Below, one piece after another: positions 17,527 through 26,929 of a DNA stretch of 64,000 nucleotides. The number at the start of each line of letters is the position of its first letter. Position 1 is the stretch's first letter. The DNA comes from CAVURW01 sp963743595 (GTDB lineage Bacteria; Verrucomicrobiota; Verrucomicrobiia; Methylacidiphilales; UBA1321), in contig CAVURW010000027.1 of assembly GCA_963743595.1 (NCBI GenBank), positions 20,821 through 84,820 on the forward strand, in the 5' to 3' direction. The position numbers were made by a program, and so were the translations under genes. The notes beneath the pieces were generated by a model. It did no database searches and was not told where the DNA came from. It worked only from the letters and a program-made list of their open reading frames with translations.

Positions 17527-18756
17527 ATGAGCACAACCTCCAATTTTCTTGAGGAAGCCGTTCATCACCATCACCCCCTCAGTGTGCGGGGTTTAGCTGA
17601 ACGACTTTTTATTTTTTGGTTTGATAGTTTCGTTTACAACCAGATCTGGGAAGACCCACGAGTCGACGCTAAAGCGTTGCAGCTGAACGAAAAGAGCCGG
17701 ATGCTGACGATCTCCTCCGGCGGCTGTAACGTGCTGAATTACCTGATTCACAAGCCCGAGCACATCCAGGCTGTAGACCTGAATCGCAACCACCTCTGCG
17801 TTCTCAAGTTAAAGATGGCGGCATTGCAGTATCTGCCGACTTACGAAGACTTTTTCCTCTTCTTCGGCAACGCAAAGGACGAGCGGAATCAAGAGAACTA
17901 CTACACCTACATGGCGGAGCATCTGGATGATGAAACCCGTGAGTTTTGGGAAGGCGGTAGTCTCCTGCGTAAACTGACGGTTGGGCCGCGAATCAGTTAT
18001 TTCGAAAAGAATTTTTATAACTTCGCGAAGACGGGCTATTACCTGCGTTTTCTAACGTTCATCGCCTGGACCTGTCGTCGCGATCCCAAGCTCGTTTTGA
18101 CCGCGACAACGATGGAAGAGCAGCAACAGCTGTTCGACGAAAACATCGCTCCGTTTTTTGATAATTGGTTCGTTCGTTCCGCCGGTAAATTCCCGTTCAT
18201 GCTCTATTCCCTGGGGATTCCGCCCCAGCAGTTTGATGAGATGCAAAAAGAGAACGGAAGTGGCCTGATTCAAATGTATCGTGAGCGCATTAAGAAAATG
18301 GCCTGCGATTTCCCGATCGATGATAACTACTTTGGCTGGCAGGCGTTCGCCCGTGAATATGATCCTGCCCGTCGCGCGATTCCGGATTACCTAAAAGAAG
18401 AGAATTTTGAGACGCTGCGGACCAACTTGCACCGGGTATCTGTCAAGAACATCACGCTGACGGATTACATGCGCTCGCAACCCGATAAATCGCTCGATCG
18501 ATTTGTCTTCCTCGACTCGCAAGATTGGATGAAGCCGAACATGATCGAGGAGATGTGGACCGAGATCGCCCGCGTGGCTCGCCCCGGAACGCGAATCATT
18601 TTCCGCACGGCGGCCAGTCCCTCGCCCGTTGAAGGTGCACTGCCTCCCGAGCTGAAGAAGAAGTTCACCTATCTGGAAGAGCAATCGAAGGCGTTTTTGG
18701 CCGAAGACCGTTCTGCGATTTACGGCGGTTTTCATCTTTACGTGTTTAACGAGTAG
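17527..18756 (+). CDS. btaA: BtaA-like S-adenosylmethionine:diacylglycerol 3-amino-3-carboxypropyltransferase (DUF3419)
   Basis: BtaA moves the aminocarboxypropyl group of SAM to diacylglycerol, the first step to betaine lipids. The frame extends upstream to 17359, but the ATG at 17527 (MSTTSN) is preferred. It gives 410 residues, and family similarity begins soon after with FVYNQIWEDPRVD. The Rossmann-type SAM site is visible (MLTISSGGCNVLNYL then AVDLNRNHL), and a second block near the C-terminus reads RFVFLDSQDWM. No btaB N-methyltransferase lies nearby, so the final lipid cannot be inferred. The downstream polytopic protein starts six bases after the stop. Confidence 0.8.
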   Translation: MSTTSNFLEEAVHHHHPLSVRGLAERLFIFWFDSFVYNQIWEDPRVDAKALQLNEKSRMLTISSGGCNVLNYLIHKPEHIQAVDLNRNHLCVLKLKMAALQYLPTYEDFFLFFGNAKDERNQENYYTYMAEHLDDETREFWEGGSLLRKLTVGPRISYFEKNFYNFAKTGYYLRFLTFIAWTCRRDPKLVLTATTMEEQQQLFDENIAPFFDNWFVRSAGKFPFMLYSLGIPPQQFDEMQKENGSGLIQMYRERIKKMACDFPIDDNYFGWQAFAREYDPARRAIPDYLKEENFETLRTNLHRVSVKNITLTDYMRSQPDKSLDRFVFLDSQDWMKPNMIEEMWTEIARVARPGTRIIFRTAASPSPVEGALPPELKKKFTYLEEQSKAFLAEDRSAIYGGFHLYVFNE

Positions 18757-18761
18757 TCGGG

Positions 18762-20276
18762 ATGAGCCGCACGCAGGCGAGCACCCTCTACTTCGTCCTG
18801 GCCATCGGACTGTGTCTCTACCTGTGGGCCATCGGCCCGTTTCCCCAGCGTAACTACGACGAAGATACACTGGCGATTTTGGACGGCGGTTGGCGCGTCT
18901 ATAACGGCGAGCGGCTGTATCAAGATTTCATGACCTATATGGGGCCGTTTACGCTCCTTTGTGAGGCAGCGGCTCTGGTGCTTTTTCACGGTCCAGCATC
19001 GAGCATTCTTCCGAATTACATTCTGCTCTCGTTTCTTCCTGCGTCGCTCGTGATTTGGTGGGCGGTTTTGCCCCGATTCCCGTCCTGGACGGGTCTCCTC
19101 ATCGCGTTCTATTTATGCTTGGTCTGGCTGAGCCCCACGCCGCTTCGAGAGCCGTTTTACGAGACAAGTTACGGGCTGATCTACACTCGATTTAGTTACA
19201 CGCTCATTTGCGTGCTGCTGGTGATGTGTTACGGAAAATCGGCTTTTAAACAAAGTGATTTCTGTCTGCTTGGAGCGATTCTCGCGTGGCTTCTTGCGAT
19301 TAAAATCAGCTTCTTTTTCGCCGGATTATTCCTCGTCGGCTGCTTTTTACTGAAGCGTGGGATTGAGCCAAAGGCCCGAGCTGCTCTGCCTGCTGGACTG
19401 GGCTGGATGGTCGCAGGATTTCTCGCCGTCTCCCTCCCATTTCTGTGGTTCATTCAGGTGCAAGGAGCTATCGATTTCGTTCAAGCGCTCGGCATTTTAA
19501 GTCGTTCTCGTGGTCAAGTCGCAGCGCTGTTTGAGCTGAAACTGTTGATCGTTGATGTGCCGCTTTTTGTGCTGTTATTCGAGACCGTGCGGAAAACGAA
19601 AAGCGGTACCTCTCGGCGACGATATACCGACTTCGCAATCGTCTCGGTCACCACGTTGATGTGTGAGCTTGGTGGTTATGGCGGCGGCGAATTTCCTGAG
19701 ATTCCGCTGTTGGGGATTTACGCCGTTTTACTCTTTTCCGAGGCCGTCCCAAGGCGGACGTGGTTGCTCACGGGAACAACGGCACTCCTGTTCGGCGTTA
19801 GTTTTCTTAATTCGATTCTGGCGCTGGCCACTCCGCTACCGGGATTCGTAGGTCTCTTCGAGCAGGAACACCTCGTCACAATGGCATGGGGGCAGTTCAA
19901 CCTCCCCTGTCAGGTGGATGAACAGCCTGCCGTGGACCTCCTCGACGGTGCTGAATTGCTCCATCGTCATCCGGAAGTTGTAGCCGGGAAATTTGCGAAT
20001 ATCTCTTTCTCGCAAGTGTTCGATTACCATTTCCAAAGCGTTCCGCCCCATGGCGTTCCGATGAACTTCAATCTTGGTCTGGAGGTGAGTAATAAGTCTC
20101 ATCTTTCAGTCGAAACCGTGTTTGGAAATTGCGACTACCTCCTCATTCCCAAGCATCTTCCGCCAGAGCAAGATGTGTTGCGGGAGATCCAAGATTACCG
20201 GGATTACGTGAGTGCCCATTTCACGAAAGTGGACGAATCCAAAGAGTGGATTTTAATGCGTAGAGCGTCACTCTGA
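18762..20276 (+). CDS. Polytopic glycosyltransferase-like membrane protein (GT39/ArnT-type fold)
   Basis: A 504-residue membrane protein with roughly ten hydrophobic segments and a soluble C-terminal part of about 110 residues. The first periplasmic loop carries an acidic motif (NYDEDTLAILDGGWRVYNG) in the place where lipid-linked-sugar transferases of the PMT/ArnT type have catalytic acids. The acceptor and sugar are unknown. It is probably co-transcribed with btaA (six-base gap). Its last 9 bases overlap the end of an inverted remnant of a similar gene. Confidence 0.7.
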   Translation: MSRTQASTLYFVLAIGLCLYLWAIGPFPQRNYDEDTLAILDGGWRVYNGERLYQDFMTYMGPFTLLCEAAALVLFHGPASSILPNYILLSFLPASLVIWWAVLPRFPSWTGLLIAFYLCLVWLSPTPLREPFYETSYGLIYTRFSYTLICVLLVMCYGKSAFKQSDFCLLGAILAWLLAIKISFFFAGLFLVGCFLLKRGIEPKARAALPAGLGWMVAGFLAVSLPFLWFIQVQGAIDFVQALGILSRSRGQVAALFELKLLIVDVPLFVLLFETVRKTKSGTSRRRYTDFAIVSVTTLMCELGGYGGGEFPEIPLLGIYAVLLFSEAVPRRTWLLTGTTALLFGVSFLNSILALATPLPGFVGLFEQEHLVTMAWGQFNLPCQVDEQPAVDLLDGAELLHRHPEVVAGKFANISFSQVFDYHFQSVPPHGVPMNFNLGLEVSNKSHLSVETVFGNCDYLLIPKHLPPEQDVLREIQDYRDYVSAHFTKVDESKEWILMRRASL

Positions 20277-20414
20277 TTTTCGCTCAACAAGGATCCAATC
20301 ACTCGATTCATCGAGCATTTTGAAATGAAGTCGGATGTAGTCGCCGTAATCGGGTATCGAGTGGATGATATCTTGATTTCGCTCAGGCGGGTGCTTGGGA
20401 ATCATCAAGAACAA
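20268..20414 (-). pseudogene. 3' remnant of a paralogue of the upstream glycosyltransferase-like gene
   Basis: On the minus strand a short frame encodes about 48 residues (LMIPKHPPERNQDIIHS, then DYGDYIRLHF and DESSDWIL). It closely matches the last 50 residues of the plus-strand protein next to it (LLIPKHLPPEQDVLREI, DYRDYVSAHF, DESKEWIL). An in-frame TGA at 20415-20417 closes the frame upstream and no start or membrane part is left. The remnant and the intact gene meet tail to tail with a 9-base overlap. It is the leftover of an inverted duplication or of a former convergent paralogue. Confidence 0.7.
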
Positions 20415-20454
20415 TCACGCCCGGCCGCGTTATCCGCAAGAGTAATAGAAAACG

Positions 20455-21087
20455 TCACTTATCTGCGATGATCGTGAGCGTCACCGGCTTTGAGTAAATG
20501 TCATAGGGGCCATCCGTATAGAACCGCTCATCTCTAGGTTGATCGATCATCAAATTCGCGTAGAGGTGGTAGTCCCCAGGTGGAATAACCTGTTCAATAG
20601 GGGTCGCCACGATGATTGGAGTGCCATCCTTGTTGAACGAATAGGGGCAAATAGAGGAAAAGAAATCGCCCTGATTCAGAACGAGGCTCATTGTCATCGA
20701 TTCCCCTGGGGAGAGCTTGAGGTGCTCCAAAACTCTCGCATCCAGTTTCCACTGCTTTTTCTCTAAGGAAATCGATGCACCAAACTTTGGTTTTGATGGA
20801 GTTTCGATTGCAATATCGCCCTGATCTAACAGAACCAGAAGATCCAACCCGCCATCAAAGACCTTGGTGGAACTGTTTTTAATGATCAAATCAAAGGAAA
20901 ACGGGTCTTTCTTTTCCAGGTTCAAAACATGCTGCGACGGATCTTTTGGAATAAGCGAAAGCTCAAGAATCTTCTGTTGCCCTTTTAAAAGGAAGCTCAA
21001 GATCGCGACATAAATAAGGCAAGCCAAGAGCAGAACACAAAGTTCGAGTCGTACCGTGGAGCCTGATGCGGGAGCTTCTTCAGACAT
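20455..21087 (-). CDS. Membrane-anchored protein with Ig-like extracytoplasmic domain, unknown function
   Basis: The frame extends to 21339, but the ATG at 21087 (MSEEAPASG) is preferred because the upstream part is basic, low-quality sequence overlapping the divergent gene. The 210-residue product has one membrane helix (about residues 17-37, LCVLLLACLIYVAILSFLL). The remaining beta-rich domain resembles Ig-like or BsuPI-type folds (DPFSFDLIIKNSSTKVF, then ILPPGDY-like and KPVTLTI ends). It is probably exposed to the periplasm. No family is recognised. Confidence 0.6.
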   Translation of the reverse strand: MSEEAPASGSTVRLELCVLLLACLIYVAILSFLLKGQQKILELSLIPKDPSQHVLNLEKKDPFSFDLIIKNSSTKVFDGGLDLLVLLDQGDIAIETPSKPKFGASISLEKKQWKLDARVLEHLKLSPGESMTMSLVLNQGDFFSSICPYSFNKDGTPIIVATPIEQVIPPGDYHLYANLMIDQPRDERFYTDGPYDIYSKPVTLTIIADK

Positions 21088-21201
21088 AAGTGGCCAGAGC
21101 AGAGGGTAGCGCCCGGCTCCGAACTCCACAACTCTCTCGACGTTTCCCCCAAGGCAACGCTTCGTTCTTGCCTGATGTCCCGATGTGCTATCGTTTCCAT
21201 C

Positions 21202-22032
21202 ATGAACCGTGCGCGACTTCGCCTGGTGGTTTCGGCAGTTCTGGTGATCGCGCTTGCAGTGGGCGTTTACCAGCTCCTTATTCCCGCCAAAAAGTGGCGC
21301 TTCGCGGCGCCCTGCTCGGCGATTCACTTTAGAGCGCAACTCCTTCCAAACGGCAAAGTTTTAATCTACCAGGCATGGAGTGACAGTACGGAGGGCAACG
21401 GACTTGAGGAGACGCCGAATGCGCCGTACATGCCGGAACAGCTCTATGATCCTGCGACGAATTCGTGGAGCGATTGCGATGCCGAGACGAAATCTTCCTT
21501 TCATCCCACAGATCTGCAGAAGCAGTTTCAACCCTACCTGGAGGAAAAGATACCCTTCTCTTCCATAAGTAACCCGATTGCATCTCCCGATGGACGGCAT
21601 CTCTATGGCGAGTGGACCGATTCTTCAGGGCACTGGTCAGGACACATCTATGACGCACGCACCAAAGCCTGGAAGGAGATCGACGATCCCGATACCGTGC
21701 TCGGTCAGGATGTGCTTTTTCTTCCCAGCGGCAGGCTCTTGGTTTCTGGAGGAACGCCGAATTTCAGCGAATTCGGTCTACAGATGGTCACCTGGACACA
21801 GGAACATTTCCCTCGTGATTTCGCTACAGACTTATTTCCGCTGATGAAAAACCAGTGTCGAATCTTCGACATCCAGACGATGACTTTCCGAGCGACTAGC
21901 CCTCTCAATGTTGCCCGATTTCAACATTGCGCCGTCATTCTTGCCGATCAGCGGGTGCTGGTGATCGGGGGAGTGACAGATAAGAGGGACTCACACTGCG
22001 AAATCATCGACGCGAAAGATCTAGATCCGTGA
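21202..22032 (+). CDS. Kelch-like beta-propeller protein, probably C-terminally truncated
   Basis: The start at ATG 21202 (MNRARLR) gives a signal-anchor helix (about residues 8-26) and 276 residues in total. Kelch-type blades are visible: LLPNGKVLIYQAWSD with EQLYDPATNSW, LFLPSGRLLVSGGTPN, and FQHCAVILADQRVLVIGG ending CEIIDAKDLDP. A full propeller would need about two or three more blades, and the frame stops just after a blade begins. It may be a truncated remnant. tatD follows 70 bases later. Confidence 0.65.
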   Translation: MNRARLRLVVSAVLVIALAVGVYQLLIPAKKWRFAAPCSAIHFRAQLLPNGKVLIYQAWSDSTEGNGLEETPNAPYMPEQLYDPATNSWSDCDAETKSSFHPTDLQKQFQPYLEEKIPFSSISNPIASPDGRHLYGEWTDSSGHWSGHIYDARTKAWKEIDDPDTVLGQDVLFLPSGRLLVSGGTPNFSEFGLQMVTWTQEHFPRDFATDLFPLMKNQCRIFDIQTMTFRATSPLNVARFQHCAVILADQRVLVIGGVTDKRDSHCEIIDAKDLDP

Positions 22033-22102
22033 ACAACAGTCGCAGCGCGGCATTGCATCAGCTTGTCAGATCGCGAAATCCTTTCGATGCTACCCTCGTT
22101 TT

Positions 22103-22888
22103 ATGTTGATCGATACGCATTCCCATTTGGATTACCCTGATTTTGCCGCTGACTTTAGCGAGGTGATGGCACGGGCTGAGGCGGCTGCCGTGACGCGCTT
22201 GATCTCCATTGGCACGCGAATCGACTCCAGCCAAGCAGCGTTAGGCCTGGCGAAAAAGCATGCGAATGTGTGGTCGACTGCGGGGGTTCATCCCTCTGAA
22301 GCCGATGAAGTGCCGGATGATTTTATTGACCAGTTACGGCGTCTCGCGACCGACTCTCGTGTCGCCGCGATCGGCGAGATCGGGCTCGATTACTACCGGT
22401 TACCCGAACCCGAGCGCGTGCCGGAGTATAAACGTAAGCAGGCCGAGGTGTTTCGATTGCAGCTCGATCTAGCGGTGGAGCTGGGTCTGAACGTGGTGAT
22501 TCATCAGAGGGAGAGTTGGGACGATTGCTGGGCGATTTTGTCGGAGTACCAGGGGCGCGTGCGCGGGGTCTATCACTGCTTTGGAGGTTCGATTGAACAG
22601 GCGCACCAGGTGATCGATGCGGGCCACTTGGTTTCGTTCACAGGCATTGTTTCGTTTAAGAATGCGAAGCTGTTGCACGAGACGGTCGCGAAGGTTCCCG
22701 CGAGCGCTTTCATGGTGGAAACCGATTGCCCTTACTTGGCCCCCGTGCCCCATCGGGGACAGCGTTGTGAGCCCGCTTATACACGTCTGGTGGCCGAGCG
22801 CGTGGCGGAGCTTCGCGGCACTCCATGGGAAACGATCGCTCGCGAGACAACAGCGGTTGCCGAGCGCTTTTTTCGGTTGAACCGATGA
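22103..22888 (+). CDS. tatD: TatD family metal-dependent hydrolase / DNase
   Basis: A 261-residue TIM-barrel hydrolase of the amidohydrolase superfamily. Metal ligands are visible: His6 and His8 (THSH), Glu in GEIGLDYYR, His in VIHQRE, His in VYHCFGG, and Asp in ETDCPYLAPVPHRG. The family has 3'-5' deoxyribonuclease activity, and some members act in DNA repair or D-amino-acyl deacylation. Length and motif order are normal. Confidence 0.93.
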   Translation: MLIDTHSHLDYPDFAADFSEVMARAEAAAVTRLISIGTRIDSSQAALGLAKKHANVWSTAGVHPSEADEVPDDFIDQLRRLATDSRVAAIGEIGLDYYRLPEPERVPEYKRKQAEVFRLQLDLAVELGLNVVIHQRESWDDCWAILSEYQGRVRGVYHCFGGSIEQAHQVIDAGHLVSFTGIVSFKNAKLLHETVAKVPASAFMVETDCPYLAPVPHRGQRCEPAYTRLVAERVAELRGTPWETIARETTAVAERFFRLNR

Positions 22889-23016
22889 CCTGCGTCTCGC
22901 CGCTTCTCGCCCCACGGCTTCCGTAAAACGATGTTCGCTCAGAGCTACTGAAAAGTTTGGCTGTATTCGGGCAATAACTCTGGCAACTTCCTGTCAAATA
23001 ACCCTTGAGATTTCCC

Positions 23017-24324
23017 ATGTCGCTACACCGTTACTTCTGCACACTCGCTCTTTTATCGGCCCTGCTCACGGGCGCAGCGTCCGCCCAGACGGCCACTCCT
23101 GCACCCAGCGCGACCCCGTCTCCCACTGAGAAAGCAGTCGTTGCGCCTTCGGTCACGCCGGCTGCCGCCGCCAATACGGTGCCTGTGCCGAAACTGAACG
23201 TCGATCAGGGCGATATCTCGTCCGGCTATACCATCGCCGCCAAGCCGAAGATTATTGACCCGCCCGTCGATCAGTACTTGGCCGATTCCATCCGTGTGAA
23301 TGATGAGAAAGACCTCACCGAATCGTTCACACAGGTCTTTCTCTCGCGCCGCTGGAAGATGAGCGAGGTCGTTCCCGTCTTGGAAACACTCACCAAGCAC
23401 CCGAATCCGCTTGTGCGTTATTTTGCCGGCGGTGTCCTTGTGAAAATGGGCGATGAAAACGGCTTTCAGGCGCTCCGAGATTTGGTTCAAGAGCCGAACC
23501 CTGTTCCTGGACTGGGAACCGATCTGCGAGTCAAAGCGGCCGAGGTGCTGGTGCAGTATCGTGACCTCGATTCCGGCCAAATCGTCCTTAACCTCTATGC
23601 GACTCTGAAAGATCCAATGCGCTTCGATTCGCTCTACAAACTCGTCCCCTCCCAAATCAACCGGCTGGCCACGCCATTGGCTCCGAGCGATTACGAGGAT
23701 GACGTCCCTTCTTTGATGATTCATGCGTTTGCGCGTGCGAGGGATAAGCCCTTTAAACGACACGTCTCCACCCTGTATGCGACGACAAACGACCCTGTTT
23801 TAAAGGTGGCTGCCGCATTTTTTCTCGTTCAAACGGACGGTGATGGCGATTGCCGTCTCTTCATTCTGAAAACGACTCGGGATGGCCTGAATAATCCGGA
23901 GGCGATCGGTAAACAAACGATGCAGTTGGCGCTCAAATGCACCGCCTACATGAACAATCAGGAAGCGCACCAGGACCTGCTCGATGCGATCGATTTTCCG
24001 GATGTTGGCGTGCGAGAGATCGCAATCGTTAACCTGATTTACAACTACAATGACAAAGATCTCATCATTAAAATTCTCTGCCGACAGCTCTCTGATTACG
24101 AGCACTCCACGCTCCCGCATGCATTCCTTCTGACCATCTGCTCCCAGCTCATGGATGTAAGCGAAATCCAGGCCGCTGGTCGCGCGCTGGCAATGCGTGA
24201 TGATTCGGGCGATTGGGAATGCTACACCGGGGAACGGCGCACGTGGTCGGTCTATAATTGGATCGATAAGTTTACCGTGGGTCTCGTTCGACCTTTGCCG
24301 GTGCCTAAGATCGGTGATTTGTGA
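23017..24324 (+). CDS. Secreted HEAT-repeat-like protein
   Basis: The ATG at 23017 (MSLHRYF) gives a clean signal peptide ending in TGAASAQ at about residue 24, and a 435-residue precursor. A Pro/Ala/Thr-rich spacer follows (residues 25-50). The rest is alpha-helical repeats of the HEAT or PBS-lyase type (for example NPLVRYFAGGVLVKMGD, DLRVKAAEVLVQYRD). The C-terminus is not repeat-like. It probably resides in the periplasm as a protein-binding scaffold. Its stop overlaps the permease start (GTGA). Confidence 0.65.
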   Translation: MSLHRYFCTLALLSALLTGAASAQTATPAPSATPSPTEKAVVAPSVTPAAAANTVPVPKLNVDQGDISSGYTIAAKPKIIDPPVDQYLADSIRVNDEKDLTESFTQVFLSRRWKMSEVVPVLETLTKHPNPLVRYFAGGVLVKMGDENGFQALRDLVQEPNPVPGLGTDLRVKAAEVLVQYRDLDSGQIVLNLYATLKDPMRFDSLYKLVPSQINRLATPLAPSDYEDDVPSLMIHAFARARDKPFKRHVSTLYATTNDPVLKVAAAFFLVQTDGDGDCRLFILKTTRDGLNNPEAIGKQTMQLALKCTAYMNNQEAHQDLLDAIDFPDVGVREIAIVNLIYNYNDKDLIIKILCRQLSDYEHSTLPHAFLLTICSQLMDVSEIQAAGRALAMRDDSGDWECYTGERRTWSVYNWIDKFTVGLVRPLPVPKIGDL

Positions 24325-25223
24325 TCCCTGCGCTGCTGACGCCCCTCTTTTTCGCACTCTCCGTAGTGGTGGCTCGACGCTCGGCGCAGTATCTGGGCAG
24401 TCAACCGGCCAACCTTGCCCGTCAGGTCGTTGCATTGCTCGTGCTGGCGTGCTGGGCCTATTCGTTCGGTCAAGGTCTTCACGGTGTCTCGCTCGCTGTA
24501 ATGATCATGAGCGGCGTGATCGGTTTTGGGCTGGGGGATTGGGCGCTCTTTGAGGCCCTGCCGCGCATCGGTGCTCCGCTAACGGCTCTCCTTAGCCAGT
24601 GCCTGGCCGCACCCATCGCAGCCGTTACGGAGTGGCTCTGGCTGGGCACGACGCTTCTGCCGATTCACATTGCGGCGTCGCTGGTCACACTCGTCGGAGT
24701 CGCGCTTGCCGTCGCGCCGGAACGCAATTCCGATCTGCCCGCCGGTCATCGCGTGCTCGGAGTCGTTTTCGGAGTGATCGCGGCTGCAGGTCAGGCGTGG
24801 GGTGCGGTGCTCAGCCGGTACGGATTTCTTCAGGCAGAACACGCCGCGTTTAACCTCGATCCCTATACGGCGGCCTACCAGCGATTGCTCGGCGGGGTGG
24901 CGTCGATTGGAGCCTTGATGTTCATCCGGTATCTTTTGGGTGCCGAGAAACCGCTTGCTCCTTCTGCCGTCCGCCAAGCCTGGCCGTGGGTGGTGAGCAA
25001 TGCGCTGGCGGGCCCGGTTATCGGGGTGAGCTGCTATTTGCTTGCTCTAAAATCGCTTACAAGTGCGGTCGTTTTACCTGTGGTGGCGACCACTCCGCTC
25101 GTCGCGAATGCGCTCTCGTTTTTCATTGATGGAACGGTTCCGTCGCGCCGGGCGATCATCGGTTCCGTAATCGCTGTCACAGGTGTTATCATCCTAGTCA
25201 GCTTTACCCCGCACAACGGGTGA
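24321..25223 (+). CDS. DMT-superfamily (EamA-like) transporter
   Basis: A 300-residue protein with about ten membrane helices in two halves, the EamA layout (first half ends near VALAVAPERNS, second begins VLGVVFGVIAAAGQAW). The second half has the usual LPVVATTPLVANALSFFIDGT segment. The substrate is unknown; the family exports amino acids, nucleotides and other metabolites. The GTG start overlaps the stop of the HEAT-like gene by four bases, so the two are translationally coupled. Confidence 0.82.
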   Translation: MIPALLTPLFFALSVVVARRSAQYLGSQPANLARQVVALLVLACWAYSFGQGLHGVSLAVMIMSGVIGFGLGDWALFEALPRIGAPLTALLSQCLAAPIAAVTEWLWLGTTLLPIHIAASLVTLVGVALAVAPERNSDLPAGHRVLGVVFGVIAAAGQAWGAVLSRYGFLQAEHAAFNLDPYTAAYQRLLGGVASIGALMFIRYLLGAEKPLAPSAVRQAWPWVVSNALAGPVIGVSCYLLALKSLTSAVVLPVVATTPLVANALSFFIDGTVPSRRAIIGSVIAVTGVIILVSFTPHNG

Positions 25224-25292
25224 CTCGCCCGTTTTTAGTTGTGCATAACCACTTCTTACTCGAGAGTACTGCGTAGGGAACGGCAGCAGCCT

Positions 25293-25610
25293 ATGGAATT
25301 CGAAGCCTTTGTTCTGGTGTTTTTCCTCTGTTTCCTGGCGATCATCAGCCTGGGCCAGATCATCATTCCTCTTCTCTCCGGAAATCCTCTATTTCCCTCG
25401 TTCCGCGCGCCAGTGACGCGAAAATCAATTGAGCAACTTCGCGAGGAGCTGAAATCGGCTGAGGAAGAGGTCGAGCGCGTTCGGCTTGAAAAGGAGATTG
25501 CGGATAAGCGCACCCAAGCTTTTCGCCTGACCATGGAACTGGCCGCGCAGGATCCTCTCTCAACAAACTCGACTCAAAACAATTCCACCCAAAAACCCCT
25601 GTCGGAGTAA
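25293..25610 (+). CDS. Small membrane protein with coiled coil, partner of SPFH protein
   Basis: The ATG at 25293 (MEFEAFVLVF) gives 105 residues. An N-terminal membrane helix (about residues 4-26) precedes a charged coiled coil (IEQLREELKSAEEEVERVRL, about 48-80). The stop lies five bases before the SPFH gene, which suggests the two proteins form one membrane complex. No family is recognised. Confidence 0.6.
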   Translation: MEFEAFVLVFFLCFLAIISLGQIIIPLLSGNPLFPSFRAPVTRKSIEQLREELKSAEEEVERVRLEKEIADKRTQAFRLTMELAAQDPLSTNSTQNNSTQKPLSE

Positions 25611-25615
25611 TCCCT

Positions 25616-26926
25616 ATGAACAAAGAAAACACATCAGTCTGGATCGGAAAAGTCACCATCATCTCCCTGGTCATCCTCGCGCTCGTCGCGACGGCATTCC
25701 TGGGTAACAACCTGTTCGAACGCGTGGACGCTGGCGAAATCGTCGTGATTCAAAGTGTCTTCGGAAACATGACCGTCTACACGGCGCCAGGCATTCAGCT
25801 CAAGCTCTTCGGGAAAGCGACTCATTACAAAAAATCGTTTCAGTTCTGGTTTTCCAAAATGGATGACCAGGGTTCACCCAATGACGATTCCATTCACATC
25901 CGCTTCAACGATGGCGGATTGGCGAAGGTAAGCGGTTCCGTTCGCGTCGATCTTCCTAGTGACGACAAGGAAATTCTGGATCTTCACAACACCTACGGCA
26001 CTCAGATCGCGGTGGAGCAACAACTTGTCCGCACCAATATCGAGCGCTCCGTCTTCATGACCGGCCCGCTCATGTCGAGCAAAGAGAGCTATGCGGAGAA
26101 GCGAAACGACCTCATTTCGTTCATCGAAGATCAGGCCGCGAACGGCGTTTTTCGGACGCAAACGCGCACGGCTGAAATAACCGATCTTCTCACGGGCGAG
26201 AAAAAGCAGGTACCTGTGGTGGATGTGGTTCGCAGCGATGCAGGCGTGCCGGAGCGTGAGGAAATCTCGCCGCTCACCCGGTTCGGCGTTCACCTCTACA
26301 ACATGAGCATCAACTCGGTCGATTATGACCCGGTGATCGACAAGCAAATTGCCGCACAGCAGGAAGCAACGATGCAGGTACAAACGGCAATCGCGAACAG
26401 TAAAAAAGCCGAACAAGAGGCTCTCACGGTCGCCAAGCAGGGTGAGGCCGATGCCGCGAAAGCCGAGTGGGAACAGAAAGCGATCAACGCCAAACTCGTC
26501 GCTGAGGCCACTGGAAAAATGATGGCTGCTGAGCAAGAAGAAAAGGCGGCTGAATTCACCCGGCAAAAGACAATCGCCCTGGCTGAGGGTGAGGCGGAAG
26601 CCAAGCGGCTCTTGGCTCAGGCGAACAACTCGCTCAACGACCGGCTCAGCGCCTACACAGAGGTGAATAAAGCCTACGCGGAGGCCATCGCCAACATGCG
26701 TGTCCCCATGGTGCCGGCAGTCGTCATGGGTGGAAGCGGGGGAGCGGCTGGTTCATCGACCAATTCCGTCACCGATCTCATCAACATGCTCCAAGTCAAA
26801 ACGGCTAAAGATCTCGCGCTCAACCTCGATATGACACCGGGGGTGCTTCCGCCCATGACTCCCTACGCCCCGCCCGTCAACAACACGACGACCGACGACG
26901 ATCCCCTTCATCCGAAAAGGCCGTAG
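25616..26926 (+). CDS. SPFH/Band 7 (prohibitin/flotillin-like) membrane protein
   Basis: A 436-residue protein: an N-terminal membrane helix (about residues 12-30), a Band 7 domain (about 35-260), and a long Ala/Glu/Lys coiled coil (about 265-360) as in flotillins. The C-terminus is Gly/Pro-rich. SPFH proteins form ring-like membrane scaffolds that organise microdomains and often control FtsH-type proteases. An unusual inserted segment near residues 190-225 carries KKQVPVVDVVRSD. It is probably an operon partner of the small coiled-coil protein upstream. Confidence 0.83.
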   Translation: MNKENTSVWIGKVTIISLVILALVATAFLGNNLFERVDAGEIVVIQSVFGNMTVYTAPGIQLKLFGKATHYKKSFQFWFSKMDDQGSPNDDSIHIRFNDGGLAKVSGSVRVDLPSDDKEILDLHNTYGTQIAVEQQLVRTNIERSVFMTGPLMSSKESYAEKRNDLISFIEDQAANGVFRTQTRTAEITDLLTGEKKQVPVVDVVRSDAGVPEREEISPLTRFGVHLYNMSINSVDYDPVIDKQIAAQQEATMQVQTAIANSKKAEQEALTVAKQGEADAAKAEWEQKAINAKLVAEATGKMMAAEQEEKAAEFTRQKTIALAEGEAEAKRLLAQANNSLNDRLSAYTEVNKAYAEAIANMRVPMVPAVVMGGSGGAAGSSTNSVTDLINMLQVKTAKDLALNLDMTPGVLPPMTPYAPPVNNTTTDDDPLHPKRP

Positions 26927-26929
26927 GTC

